From assembly GCA_907163345.1 (NCBI GenBank), contig CAJQUN010000492.1, forward strand, positions 186,001 to 250,000: a DNA stretch of 64,000 nt. The letters are read 5' to 3'. The notes under the pieces are model-generated. The model was not told the origin of the DNA, ran no database searches, and saw only the letters and a program-made list of their open reading frames with translations. The stretch is from Haberlea rhodopensis (Eukaryota; Streptophyta; Magnoliopsida; Lamiales; Gesneriaceae). Position 1 is the stretch's first letter; each line of letters opens with the position of its first letter. The position numbers were made by a program, and so were the translations under genes. Below, in pieces: positions 10,989-24,238 of the stretch.

Positions 10989-13900
10989 GCAAAACTGAGT
11001 ATAACTCAAAAAAAAATTAAATCATATGAGATGTCTCAATTTCAATCATAGATACATAAAAATCATCATGTATCAGTGCCAAATATTCTGGTAGTGTCAA
11101 CGATGTACCACTGAACCAAACTTCTCTATGACTCCATAAGGTTCAAAATATCGAGGCAATATCAAACCTCACTTAACGAATCATATTGATCATCGCAAAT
11201 GTAATATTTCCGTATTTACCTGATTCTCAACTCGAAGTCTAACGATATATTTCTCTTTGCATAGCAAATCTGCTCACCTCAAGCCAAATTTTAATCGTTT
11301 TCGCAGAAATTTTATCGTTCCTGGCATTTTTTTTTCTCAACAATCTTAAGTTACGCCAAAATTTCTTATCAATTTTCTATCATCACATCAGCGATCAGTA
11401 ATTCTGGCTCTGCAAAACCTGAACCGATGCCATCCCAAAAGTTTTCTGAAACTTAAATTATAGGAAAATTCTACTGGTGAATAGTGATTTCTGTCAATTC
11501 AAACTAAATTCACCACTATTAATCGAGACATAACTTCCAAGGTCTGGATATTTTCTCAGTTGATCCATCTGTATTGGTATGCTAAGTAATACTCATTGAT
11601 AACTTAGTACCTATGACATTCTGAAAATAGTTTTTGAATTCTGATACTATCCTCTGATCTCAATCAGATACATCTGTTACAGAAACTCACTGTAACTAAA
11701 CCACATTATCCATATCTTAAACATGTCGTCCTCTCATAGACATATAGACTATCACATGAAATCAATATCTTGTATTGAATAGTCAATCAATTTCGATTCA
11801 ACTTGTTTCACAATCTCTGTTTGTAAATATTTGAGCTATAAAACTCAAAACTAAAAAATTTCCCAAATTCATTGTGGTACTTACAAATCCTGTAATATCC
11901 CATTAGGGCTCTTATTTTCATCTTGACCTGCTGGCATGTCAAACAATTTACCACGAAATTCAAAAATTTCTTTCTTTATACCATCCCGTCAGAAATAGGA
12001 TCTCAAGAATGATACGTCTCATCATTCCCAGAATAACACTATGTCATCTATAGTGTGCTTTCTACAGTAATACGTCTTTCGAATTGGTAGGATTCGATGG
12101 TATTTACTGATTGTTCAATCGCAACCCGCCACTAAATTGCATACTAAAAATCTAGTTGGTTGATAAAACAGAACCAATTTCTTCACTCAATATCTGTATG
12201 GTCTGTTTTTCGAGTCTTTTCGATCTTCGAAATTTGAGGTGATCAAATTGCAAAGCATATATTGATGCTATCATCGCACCTTGCACTTTTCGGTTCACTA
12301 GTTTCATTTTCCCTGATTGATATTGACTACCAAAGTCAGATTCTTTAATAGATCTAGTCATCGCTTATATCTCAAGTTCAACTCTGACTGAATAATAGAT
12401 ATTTTAAACTCCAAAAATCAGAGTATATCATGAATTGTTCGCCACACAGTTACGTTGCCACATCTTCAAGGCAAAAATAATGGCTACAAGCTCGAGTTCA
12501 TGAATATGATATCATGATTCTTTCAGCTTCAACTATCTCACTCAAGCATATGCAATCATCTCCTCATGATCCATTTCAATATATATCAAATCTTTGACCA
12601 ACTTATTTGCACAAACTACATATTCCCCTGACCAGTTCAACAAAATCAACATTGGCGCTGTAGTTCACTTCCATTTTAGTTATGAAAACCGCTTCCACAT
12701 GCATCTGACCAAACAAACACAAATATCTTCTTGGTCAATTGGTTCATCCTTCCATAAAAGCCTGCAATATCTGGCAAAACTCATAAAACTTCGTATCTCG
12801 AGTATACTTGTTACTCTTGGCCAAATTATTACTACATCTACTTTACCGGGATCAACAGGTATCAGGTGAGCTAGTATCACCGATCCCGAAATAACACTCC
12901 ATTCACCCAAGATTTACACTTCGATAACGTGGTATACACTTTGAGCTTCACGAAGCGTCTGAAGAACCAGTCATAGATGTTCTATGTGGTTCCTTCCGAA
13001 TCTCGAATTCACTTGTATACCACTGATGAATTTGATTACACTTCCGCATAAGAAGTTACGGAATACTCTATTCATCAAATTCGTAACTCTACTGGTATAG
13101 TTGTCAGACCACACGACATTTCAAAAAAAAAAACTTCAAGATGCCTATATCTGGTTTGACCAATTGCCTAGAGAACATTTTCTCTTCTGACTCGAATTGA
13201 TGGTAACCAGAGTGAAAACTCGTTCTTCTTATACGTCGAAGTTCCTTACAACTGATCAAATACTTATAGAACTTAGGCAGTGAGTATTTATTCTTGACAG
13301 TAGCCCGATTCAACTGTCTTTGGTCGATACACATCTTCATAATATCAAGAACAATGCTGATGTTTCCTCAAGTGACAAACTCAAACATATTTACTCGTAT
13401 CAAGGAGATTCTGCAATTATTCTTCTGCATCTGTCAAATCTTTTGATGGCAGTTCGTACAATGCTTTTGATATTTAATCTATTCTTTGACATCAACAAAA
13501 AGTTAAAATCGAATTCCTTCTTTAGTGGAGATCTATTATTTCCTCAGGAAAACCTCGGTAAGTTCCTTACCATTAAGATATCAGTCAACCTCGACTCTTT
13601 TTTATAAGCATCAACTGCTTATTATCAAATAACCCTCGTTTTCCAAGTATCTCAACATCAATATTTCCATAGCTGATACTATCAGTATCTTAACTTACTA
13701 TTCGTGGCTATCAATATTTCATCCCCACGGTCACAAAACAGTCGAAAATTCATTACACCATAAAATCATCTCTAATACTTCGAAACTTATCACAGTATCT
13801 ATGCCCTTGATACAATCAAAACGATCTATGGCCAACACCATTGAATTCAAATCCACAACACTATCATCAAACTGTAAGCTACAGTTCACTATTACAAGTG

Positions 13901-15508
13901 TGGATAGTATAATTAGCACTGCTGATGTATTTTCCAAATCATAATAACCAATGCACATTTGATGCAATGTATGAAAACAAAGCTTTCTGTCTCAATAACA
14001 CTTGTGCAGTGTGATCAAATACATGACATGTATCTGTGGTCACTAGTACTGAAACATCTCTAACCGTATCCTTTATCAAGGTATACTCTCTGGTCTGTTG
14101 GGAAACCAAAAATAACTATCAGGTATTACCTCTGGCCTGCAGGTAATTAACTGCTGCTGGAACTAAGTGGTCAAAAAGAATAACCATTATGATATCTACC
14201 CCTAGCTCAGGGTATTTGTTGTTATGGTTGCATCTATTCTTGAGCACGTAACACGCATGCTCTGACTGACCACCATCAATATCAGTTCCTTTTATTTTTT
14301 TCAAATGGATCAGTAGATATTTACATCCACAGTGACCTCGAAAAGATGTGGTAATCTACAATCTCATAGTACCTCCAGAACTACTAGAGGTGGATAAATT
14401 GGAGTGATACTTCTGAAACTTTTCTAGGATTACTTGGATTATCCCAATGATAGTCACTTAATTAATCTTTAATCCAGTTTTAACTACTTCGCACCACATC
14501 GGTGTCTTATTCTTCAGTCGATATCTAATCTCTTCACTAGTGAATATCTATCGAGATTAAGCAGACATTTCCATTTCTCATGTCCAAGATAATCGATTAT
14601 AATTTTTCATGTAATCAGCATGGCTTTCACGTAAACATTCTTCCCCGTGTCAACAAGAGGGAACACTCGTCTTCCATCACTTCCATTACTCTAGATACTC
14701 TCATCTAGAATAGTTCATATTGTAGTATTTATTCATAAGTTGGACATATAAACTGGAACTGAATTACGACAGTCCCCCAATCCAAGTCCTCAGTCAAACA
14801 ATTCTCGTTGTTTCTCACAACAACTATACTCGATCATTCAATTGAAAAAAATCGCTAGTTTCAATATTCTCAAGTTCTAAATTATCATCTTGGCGTACAC
14901 AGGTTTTGACATAAACTCATACATATAACCTTGGTCTTTCAGACTTAAATTCCTGATGTCAATCGACACAAAGCGTTTTAACTAGTTCTAGTGTCATCCC
15001 ACTATTCACAAGGATTAAGTCCCAAAGTGATAAATAGAAGTCTCAAAAGTTATCACTATGTTATAATTCAATTAACAGTTTACAGTGCCTACAGGTTCCC
15101 TAAACAGCTCTTACAGTTCATAACACTGCTACCTGTCCAACACTAACTGTTCATCATAAAATCAAAACATCAATCTCAAGTCAGAGATGTTCTCATCACT
15201 TATTCTACATCATCATCCGGTCAGCAACTATCAGTACTAACAAATAAAATTCACAAATTCTCTAGAATATATGCAATTCAGCATTCAAATTCTCTAGATT
15301 ATACGCAAATCAACATATTAAAATATTCAGAGATATGACATCTCGCTATTCCTGCTTTCTAATCCAGTACATGCATAAAATCTCATTATCGAACATGTAA
15401 ACATAGCAGGCAAGAGCATATAAATCAGATAGTCAGACACATGCACAAACAATTCCTTTGTGTCTATACTCAGTGTCCTAACTCTAGTTCGAGCATATCC
15501 CAGACTAT

Positions 15509-15520
15509 GCTCTGATACCA
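15509..15520 (-). other. primer binding site, tRNA-iMet type
   Basis: TGGTATCAGAGC on the minus strand, three bases after the LTR end at 15524. It is unmutated despite the ruined interior. Confidence 0.93.
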
Positions 15521-15523
15521 TAA

Positions 15524-18286
15524 TGTGAGGGCCCGTTCCTAATGTGGTGTATAATTATCACATAGTGATTAATTTGTGTAAACAGCGGAAGATTAATTTC
15601 AAATGTCTTGTTAAACGGCCCTAAAAATTTTTGCTTTTAGGTGATACATATATACTGATACTTAAAATATGTAATTATAGTTTCCAATTCAACATGTTGA
15701 TCATAACATAAATTATCAAGTATATCATCAACCAGTAGTAGAATACTTAAATACAGATACTTGGGGCATACCCCGGTAATTCAAAACATAATTAAAAATA
15801 TTCTAACAACTACGTGGACGCAAAACATAAAATATAAACCTGAGCTCGCTCTCAAGGAGCTCTGGTATCTCTCGATGCGTCGCTGCAAGCATCGTCACTA
15901 TGTCCTCCTGTAAAGCCTGTCATGTCCGAACAACAAAAGACATGACAGCCCCCACAAAGGGGGTCAGTAACCCAGTACGAGAAATAAATAAATCATGTCA
16001 AGTGACAAAGTATCATGCAATGCATACCATGTATGAATGCGATGTATGAATGGGTACAAGGAATCGAATATCAAGATACCAAAAATCGGAGTCCAAAGGA
16101 AGGATCATCAAATCATCAAAGCTCGAGCAGAGGGTGACAATATACGTACATTGCGCTAGGAAAACTCATCCTATGTACGTTACTGCATCCAGCCCTCGTG
16201 TCTAGGTCCGGTCGCACCTGCACGTGACTACAGTTACTACCTATACTGCCTGTCATCGCCATGCTCGTCGTACCCGACACTCAGAGTAAGTCAAATCAGT
16301 CAAATCATGGATATCAAAGGAATGATAGATCAATATGATATACCCATGAATCATTTATGCATCAAATGACATATGCAACTCAATATATCATGCAATCTCA
16401 TGTGAAAGTATATACAAATCATGTAATTTCACATATCATGTAATCCAAGACATTCATCATGTCATATAGTCACATAAGAATCATATAGTGACAAATAAGT
16501 CATATAAATCAAATAATGACATATAAGGCCATACATTAGCATCATTACACGTCTTTGCCAGACGTCATGATAAAACTCATTTCAACGTACCTCGACCCAA
16601 GCTAATCTACCGGGACTTCTCAGATCAACCCCGGAATCTATTAACCTGGTCATAATAGTTCCAAATACAACATAATGTCACATACTAGCCTTAAGCTTAT
16701 CAAAATAAAACTCAAACTTAGACCCAAAACCAATTCTCTAAATTTCAGCCTGTGCAGCCGTAGAGATAGGCTCATAACTTGTTCGATACTTAATAAAATC
16801 ACATGGGTCGAATTTATTATCAAATCTAACTCAAAAATGAACATTTCATCAGTTCAACTCATCTTCAAATTCGTTCATTTAGCCTATGTAAAATGGCCAA
16901 GAACAATCTGCTGGAAAAACAGGACAATTCACCAAATTCCAGCCTGACCCATGTTTGTATAAAATTCGTAATAAATTCATATGATGTCCAAATGACTTGA
17001 GGCTAGTTGAAAAATCACGAAAACCCAAAGTATTCAGTTCATATGTGAAGTCCAGAAGCTAGTTTGCTCATCTAGAGGTACATGCAAAGCAAAGTATGCC
17101 AGATTTAAAAATACTCATATTCTGTTTTGACAGAGTGAGCGGTTCTAGGGAAAAGTGCATATCTTACACAAATAAACTCCAAATCATGTGAGGCCAGTTT
17201 CTAATGCAAGATAACTCAAAGGTTTACAACGTTTATGCAGACACCAAGCTCAAAATCGTAGCATATGTTTCCCAGATTTACCAATAACACACTGCATGTG
17301 CAACCCGCCTACATGCATGTTCCAGATTGTGCAACTTGTGGTAAAAACATCATAACTAATTCATTTTAAGTCCACATCGTCTCATATTTTAAAAACAGGA
17401 CCAAAACACATATATCTACAACTTTTGTTTGAGGCTCAAAGTCAGAATCGGAAGTTAGGTAAATCGAAATTTCGGAGCTACCTACTGCATGCAACAACAT
17501 TTCTGCAGATTCTGTTTTAACAAAATGACACCAACAAATTTCGTGTCTCCTCCTAAATTTCGACCCAAAATCTACAAAGTTCAACTAAATAAAGATAAGA
17601 ACAGGTTCATACCCTTGTAGTTCTTGAAGACTCAAGCATCAAATTCACCATCAACACTCCATTCAAGCTTTCCAAGAATTTGCCACCTCTTCAACACTTC
17701 CAATTCTAAAATTTCTTGGGGATTCTTATCCCTCTCCTCTAATGCTCTACAAATCTATGATTGCATGTATAATTTAACCAACTCTTCCCATGGAATTAGA
17801 GAGAGAGAGGTTCGAAATTTTGGAGAAAAGAAGTGGGAAAAATCTCAAATGGAAAATGGTAAAAAGGAGTTGCCTTGCATGGTGGTTTTGGCATGATTTG
17901 ATGGAATGAAAAGAATTGCAATTCCAATGCTGAAATCTGATGCTTGGGCGTGAGTTTCAAGATTTGTAGGATAGAATTTGTGTGCAAAATGTCATGCAAG
18001 AACCCACATGTCATGTGGTCTAAGTGTCCAAATTAGTGATGTAGGATTTTAGTGTTCTAATCCAACTTAGTGCATGTCTTGTATGACAAAATTGTCATGG
18101 TACAATATATTTATATATATGTATGTTTCGTATATATGTATACATATTTACATATATTTTGCTTTATTTATCCCAATCGATGCAAAGCGTCGTGATCCGG
18201 AGCAATCAATTTGAATTCTCGGCTTTTAATCACCCGGGTTTGCTAACTCGTGATTAATCAAAATTAATTAGCAACGGGGCCTTACA
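15524..18286 (-). repeat. 5' LTR of the 8188-18286 element
   Basis: 2,763 bp, nearly identical to 8188-10952. Differences include single-base changes in CTACGTGGAC, GTCAAATCAG, TATTATCAAA, AGCCTATGT and AGGACCAAAA, and a few one-base indels in A runs. It is followed on the right by the second GCCAT duplication. Confidence 0.93.
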
Positions 18287-18291
18287 GCCAT

Positions 18292-20421
18292 GGTGAAACA
18301 TTTTGGGTCTTCAAGGGTATGAGACTATTTTAACTTTATTTTAGTTGGATTCTATGGATTTTGAGTCGAAAATTTAAGAAGAAGCATGAATGTGTTGAGG
18401 TTTTTTTGTAAAACAGAATCTGCACAAATTTGATGTTGCATGCAGTAGATGATTTCGAAAATTGGATTTACTTAGTCTCGGAATCTGACTTTGAGCCTCA
18501 AACAAAAGTTGTAGATATAAAGGTTTTCGTCCTGTGGTTAAAATATGAGATGCTTTGGACTTAACATGAATGAGTTATGATGTTTTTACCACAAGGTGCA
18601 CCATCTGGGACATGCATGTAGGCGGGTTTCACATGCAGTGTGTTCTTGGTAAATCTGGGCAAACTATGCTACGATTTTGACCTTGGTGTCTGCATAAAAG
18701 TTGTAAAACTTTGAGTTATCGTTCATTAGAAACTGGCCTCACATGATTTGGAGTTTATTTGTGCACGATATGCACTTTTTCCTAGAACTGCTAACTCTGT
18801 CAAAACAGAGTGTATAAGTATTTTTAAAACTGCCATACTTTGTTTTGCATGTGCCTCTAGATGAGCGAACTAGCTTCTGAACTTCAAATATGAACTGTAG
18901 TACTTTGGGTTTTCGTGATGTTCCAACTATCCTCAAGTCATTTGGACGTCATATGAATATATTACGATTATTATACAAAACTAGGTCTGGATGGAATTTG
19001 GTGAATTGTCCTGTTTTTCCAGCAGATTGTTCGTGGCCATTTTACCTAGGCTAAATGAACGAATTTGAAGATGAGTTGAACTGATGAAATGTTCATTTTT
19101 GAGTTATCTTTGAAAATAAATTGGACCCATATGATTTTATTAAGTATTGGACAAGTTATGAGCCGATCTCTACGGTTGCGCAGGCTGAAATTTAGAGAAT
19201 TGGTTTTGGGTCTAAGTTTGAGTTTTATTTTGATAAGTTTAAGGCTAGTATGTGACATTATGTTGTATTTGGAACTATTATGATCAGGTTAACAGATCTC
19301 GAGATTTATTCGAGGAGTACTCGTTAGATATAGCATTGGTCCGAGGTACGTATAAAACGGGTTTTATCACAATGTCTGGCAAAGACATGTGATGTTCCCG
19401 GGTATGATTTACTTGTCATTACTTGTTCCTTATGTGACTATGTGTTAAGTTGATCTGCAGTATGTGAATTACATGGTACATTGGCTGCATGATATATGAT
19501 GACATGCGATTTGAGGTGCATCACATGAGATTTGAGGTGCATCACATGAGATTATGATATTGCATGATGCATTGACACGCATGGACATTGAGCATGTCAT
19601 GTTGAGCCTATCGATTCGTTTCTTGGTACCTATATCTTTTCTTTGGTATCTGTGATGCGTGTCTGGGGATGATGGGCAGCCGTTGGCTCGGCAGGAGAGA
19701 GAGTGAGCTGAGTGATGCCGGAGCGACGAGCGTGCCGACGTCGCCCAGACACGAGGATGATGGATCGCCAATGGCTCGACTGAGAGATAGATCGGAGCGC
19801 GGAGCGTGTCACATCCTGCTCGAGCACTGATGAGTGATTGATGATCTTCCTTTGGACTCCTGAGATATGGATATTCAAGATTTGATACCCTTCATATGCA
19901 TTTGCATTCATGCACGGCATGCATCGCATGTTATTTGTCATACACTGTGATATTATCTGTTTCTCGTACTGGGTTCTGACACCCTTCGCGGGGGACTGTC
20001 ATGTCTTTGTTGTATGGGCATGACAGGTGGTACAGGTGGACATACTGTGGGTGCTCGAGACGAAGCATCGATCAATACCAGAGCTCCTTGAGAGCGAGCT
20101 CAGGTATATGGTTTATGTTTTGAGTCCCAGTAGTTGTTTAGTATTTTTACTTATGTTTTAAATTACCGGGAAATGCCCTGAGTATCTGTATTTTTAAGTA
20201 TTACTTTACTGAGAAATTATATGTAATGCTTATGCGATGAATATCATGTTAGATGTAAAACTGGAAAATACATATTTTCACTATTCGAAAATGTTTTAGA
20301 AACAAACTGCGAAAAATTTTGAGGGTCGCTTTTTGAAAGTTTTTAACTAAATCTTCCGATGTTTACGTTAATATAACAATCGTGTGTTGATTAAACCTCT
20401 GATTAGGACCAGGCCCTTATA
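18292..20421 (+). mobile_element. Ty3 solo LTR, right piece
   Basis: This continues the LTR begun at 7579; the two pieces total about 2,739 bp, close to the 2,763-bp LTR of the inserted relative. It ends CCAGGCCCTTATA followed by GGATG (20422-20426), which duplicates 7574-7578. The last dinucleotide is TA where CA is expected. No PBS, PPT or interior is present, so it is a solo LTR. Open frames such as 19089-19283 resemble reversed copies in the inserted element's LTRs and are shared LTR sequence, not genes. Confidence 0.88.
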
Positions 20422-21473
20422 GGATGGCTCAAGCCTTCCTATCAAAATACTTTCCCCCTTCCAAGAAAGCTAAGATGTGCAATGATATCACCACATTCCT
20501 GCAACATTATCAGGAGACACTGTATGAAGCTTGGGAGCGCTTCAAGGATCTACTTCGAAGATGCCCACATCATGGCCTTCCGATTTGGCTTCAGGTACAA
20601 ACATTTTACAATGGTTTATTTTCTGCTAATAGATCCATGATTGATGCAGCAGCAGGAGGTACCATTATGAGAAAGTCACGTGAGGAAGCTTACACACTCT
20701 TGGAAGAGATGGCATCCAACAGTTACCAGTGGCAGTCCGAAAGGAATGTGCCCAAAAGACCGATTGGGGTGCATCAAGTTGATGAGGTAACATCGATACA
20801 AGCTCAGTTGGAGGCGTTAAATAAGAAAATGGATAGCTTGAGCATGACAGCGATGCAAGCTCAAGTAGTCATATGTGATTTATGTGGAGGCAACCATCAG
20901 AGCACGGAATGCCAAGCAGGTAATCCTTTTGGACAATCTACTGAAAATGCTAACTTTGTAGGAAACAAGCCACAACAGGGTAACTCTTACTCCAACAATT
21001 ATAACCAACCATGGAGGAATCATCCAAACTTCTCTTGGTCTAACCAAAAGAATGTTTTGAACCCACAACCTCCACCGGGTTATTCATCAAAGCCGAGTAT
21101 GGAAGAGTTGCTGACCAAGTTTATTACATCAACGGAGAATAGAATGCAGAACCAGGATGCATCAATAAAGAACTTGGAGACTCAAGTGGGACAGTTGGCG
21201 AATATTTTGTCAGGAAGAATGCAAGGAACCATGCCTAGTGATACCGAGAAAAATCCGAAGGAGCAAGTAAAGGCTATATCATTGAGAAATGGTAAGCAAA
21301 CCGGATCACCTATTGAGGAGAAAGAGGAAGCTGAGGATGTACAAATAGAGGAAAGTGAACAGACTGAAGCAAACGTTGAAGAGAAAGGTAAGTCTTCTAT
21401 CAAGACACCCATCACACCACCAATGCAGGTACAAATCCCACCTCCTTTTCCCCGCTGCATTAAAAAGAGCTAA
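20422..21473 (+). pseudogene. Athila-like gag, C-terminal part
   Basis: The frame resumes after the solo LTR at the duplicated GGATG with AQAFLSKYFPPSKKAKMCND, then the capsid-like ETLYEAWERFKDLLRRCPHHG and the nucleocapsid motif CDLCGGNHQSTEC (C-x2-C-x3-H-x4-C) near 20870-20915. An Asn/Gln-rich stretch and an acidic Glu-rich region (21310-21390) follow before a proline-rich segment. The apparent ATG at 20424 lies within the target duplication and is not an authentic start. Reading ends at a stop at 21471-21473 created by a frameshift: the frame containing RAKVDASFAKFLEIFKKLHI, the normal Athila continuation, is in a different phase. Structural protein of the particle; inactive here. Confidence 0.92.
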
Positions 21474-22196
21474 AGTAGATGCAAGTTTTGCAAAATTTCT
21501 TGAAATTTTTAAGAAATTACATATCAATATACTATTTGCTGATGCTTTACTTCAAATGCCTAGTTATGCTAAGTTTTTGAAGGAAATTTTATCAAATAAG
21601 CGGAAATTAGGAGAGCATGAGACGGTAAGTTTAAAAGAGGAGTGTTCAGCAATTGTACAAAACAAATTGCCTCCTAAGTTAAAAGATCCAGGGAGTTTCT
21701 CTATACCCTGCACCATTGGCTCTATTTCATTTACTAAATCTTTGTGTGATTTGGGTGCGAGGATTAATTTAATGCCACTATCAATTTTCAGGAAGTTGGG
21801 ATTAGGCGAGCCTAAACCCACTACAGTGTCACTTCAACTGGCGGATAGATCTATCACCTATCCTCGAGGACTCATCGAGGATTACTTGTCAAAGTGGATA
21901 AATTCATTTTCCCGGTGGATTTTCTCGTGTTAGATATGGAAGAAGATGCCGAAATGCCCTTGATCTTGGGAAGACCATTCTTAGCCACTGGCAAAGCACT
22001 CATAGATGTGCATCAAGGGAAGTTGATCCTCCGTGTAGGGGAGGATCAAGTTACTTTTAATGTTTTTAAGGCTATGAAACACCCACATGACGAGCATATG
22101 TGTTTTAGTATTGACCATGTTGATGTGTTATCTTACAAGGTATTTCGAACAGAATGCAAAGATGCAGTGGAAGCTTATCTCACTAATGATGAGGAC
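21474..22196 (+). pseudogene. Athila-like aspartic protease region
   Basis: The segment FAKFLEIFKKLHINILFADA, then CTIGSISFTKSLCDLGARIN and LMPLSIFRKLGLGEPKPT, is the Athila protease region. The catalytic motif reads D-L-G-A, as often seen in Athila, and the Ser that usually follows is Arg here. A further frameshift near 21875-21890 returns the reading to the gag phase, giving FPVDFLVLDMEEDAEMPLIL and GRPFLATGKALIDVHQGKL (protease flap and C-terminal part). It ends in NDED at 22196 where the antisense solo LTR is inserted. Inactive. Confidence 0.88.
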
Positions 22197-23569
22197 TGAT
22201 CGCTTTTATTTTAAACAGTTATTTCAATGTAGCGATTCTCTACCGCAAGCACGGTGTCAAGTTTTAATATAATGGTTTAAGAGTAAAGAGTGTCGTACCC
22301 ACAGGGACTAGTAGCAATTACCACGATCGATTAGAATTTCTATATTTAACCTACGATTATGGAATGATTATTAAACTAAATTGACTTAAGCACAAAAATT
22401 AACCTAACCAGCAGTGATGAATAATTGAAGAGAATTTATAAACGAGTTATCAAGACGTCGGTTCACCCATGTAATCCCCCAAAAGTTGTCTATTAATTAA
22501 GATTCAATGTTCTATGTTCTAGGGTGACGAGTTTTCCTATTTCATTCGTTATACCTTGGTCCGGTTATAACAAGTCTAGCACTAATCTACAATAAATCAC
22601 TCCCGTGTCTTTATTGAATGATTAAAACCGAAAAATGCTTTGTGAAAACTACTAGCCTTCGATTTTGGTAAATCTATTGCTATCACACGTGTGCTAGATT
22701 TTACTTGGTCCGTCTCAACCTAAAACCCACGGCCTAATTTACTACGTCGTATCGTAATCTCCTATGGTCAATTCAATTACGATTACCAATATCATGCAAA
22801 AGGTAGCTAATCTTTTACAAGCATTAAAAACATAAATTATGCGCAAAGATCATAGAAATTAAATCAAAACCGTTAATTAACTCAAGGGTTCAAACATGGG
22901 ATCCCCTATGTCTTGACAAATATCTTAGCCAACAACCATAATCAAATTATAATGCAAAAACATGTCTTTAAACAAATTTAACATCACAATCTGAAATAAA
23001 AATATATTAAGTTCAAAAATACTAAGATAACGAGGATGTCGCTCCGTGCGTCCCTCCGCTCTTTCGTTCCTTGCGTTGCTCTTGCTCTTCAATGATTTGT
23101 CGTCTTGCTTTGGATGGAGGAGAGGCTGTTAGGTCTCAGAAAATGTGTGCAAAAGCCCCCCAAAACGTCATAAAATCTTCTATATATAATGTGGAGGAGT
23201 TTTCCAAAGTTTGGACACAAAATCACCAAGTAGGAAACAAAATCTTGATTTTTCAGGGTTTGGCGATCGATCTTCGTCATTTGGCGATCGATCGGGAAAC
23301 ATTCTGGATGGTGGCGATCGATCTTCGTTATTGGCGATCGATCGCGGACCTCAAATCTCCATTCTTACGATTTGGTCCCTGCTTTTCCAGATTTGCTCAG
23401 TTTGGTCCTTTTTTCAGCATTTTTAAGCCCATTTCATCCACTTTTATGCATTTGGACCTAGATTCCTGACATATACAAATCTATACCAAAACGTGTAATA
23501 TTTTCTAGGAATCACTACAAAAACACCCCTAATCATATATCAAATTCAGTGTAAAAATCACACTTATCA
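22197..23569 (-). mobile_element. Athila-like solo LTR, antisense inside Athila-like pol
   Basis: On the minus strand it runs TGATAAGTGTGATTTTT...AAAAGCGATCA, 1,373 bp, flanked by AGGAC at 22192-22196 and 23570-23574. The end matches the 3' end of the host element's own 5' LTR. It has four CGATCGATC-type palindromes (23262-23345) and a TATA-like ATTATATATA at 23181-23190 on the minus strand. It has no interior. The host coding frame continues in register across it once one AGGAC is removed. Confidence 0.93.
23262..23345. repeat. CGATCGATC palindrome cluster in an Athila-like LTR
   Basis: Four copies in 84 bp, each preceded by TGG or TTGG; two are full CGATCGATCG and two read CGATCGATCTTCGT. 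This is a lineage different from the Tekay-like LTRs carrying the same motif. Confidence 0.85.
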
Positions 23570-23574
23570 AGGAC

Positions 23575-24238
23575 ATGCTTGAGGATGAAGAAGAACAAGA
23601 GATTGTTGCTCAGATGCGAGCTAACCCTCCTTACATTAGACGTCAAAGCAAAAATTTAGGAGAGTTGGGAGAAAGGGACATCAAGCCACAGAAATCTTCA
23701 ATTGAAGATCCACCCAATCTTGAACTCAAGACCCTACCAACTCACCTCAAGTATGTTTATTTGGGTAGTAATAATTTGCTACCAGTAATTGTGTCTTCAT
23801 CTCTGACAGGTATTGACGAGGAGAAGCTCCTTAGGATTTTGAGGGAGCACAAGCAAGCATTTGCATGGAAAGTGGCGGACATAAAAGAAATAAGCCCATC
23901 GATGTGCATGCATAAAATTTTGATGGAAGACACTTACAAGCCGTTGGTGCAACCACAACGCCGTCTGAATCCAAAGATGCAAGAAGTAGTCAAGGAGGAA
24001 GTGATTAAGCTACTCGATGCAGGTATTATCTATCCTATCTCAGATAGTGAATGGGTGAGTCCGGTGCAATGTGTACCAAAGAAAGGAGGTATGACTGTTA
24101 TTACCAATGAAAATAATAAATTAATACCTACTAGAACAGTCACTGGTTGGAGAGTCTGTATTGACTATAGAAAACTTAATGAAGCTACACGTAAGGATCC
24201 CTTTCCCCTTCCCTTCATTGATCAAATGATAGAGAGAC
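23575..24238 (+). pseudogene. Athila-like reverse transcriptase, N-terminal part
   Basis: After the second AGGAC copy the frame reads MLEDEEEQEIVAQMRANPPY, then the linker and RT fingers: EHKQAFAWKVADIKEISPSM, QRRLNPKMQEVVKEEVIKLL, DAGIIYPISDSEWVSPVQCV, and GWRVCIDYRKLNEATRKDPF. It breaks at LPFIDQMIERL, before the F/Y-x-D-D catalytic motif, because a Tekay-like LTR starts at 24239. The rest of RT, RNase H, integrase and the 3' LTR are not seen and would lie right of the window if they survive. This segment has no stop, so it is the best preserved part of the element. Confidence 0.93.

Larger units (their letters stand above)
10953..15523 (-). pseudogene. decayed gag-pol interior of a Ty3 element
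   Basis: Pol order is still traceable on the minus strand: a protease-like segment (IDRFDCIKGID, about 13790-13860), RT (CIDQRQLNRATVKNKYSLP, about 13275-13330; SGYHQ near 13190), RT thumb/connection (VDPGKVDVVIIWPRVTSILE then IRSFMSFARYCRL, about 12780-12860), RNase H (HELELVAIIFALKMW, about 12455-12505) and a scrap resembling the integrase C-terminal region (RYFEPYGVIEKFG, about 11100-11160). Frames change repeatedly with many stops, so no enzyme could be made. No convincing gag zinc knuckle was found in 14100-15500. Length is near that of a normal Ty3 interior, so decay was by small changes, not one large deletion. Confidence 0.8.
8188..18286 (-). mobile_element. complete Ty3 element, antisense in a solo LTR of its own family, interior decayed
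   Basis: Two LTRs (8188-10952 and 15524-18286) flank a 4.57-kb interior, with target duplication GCCAT at 8183-8187 and 18287-18291. On the minus strand the PBS is TGGTATCAGAGC (15509-15520) next to the right-hand LTR and the PPT is AAGAGGGGAAGAAG (10953-10966) next to the left-hand one, so transcription runs right to left. Aligning the LTRs by eye I count about ten differences over 2.76 kb (roughly 0.3-0.4%), so the insertion is young. No open frame in the interior exceeds about 100 codons. Confidence 0.9.
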
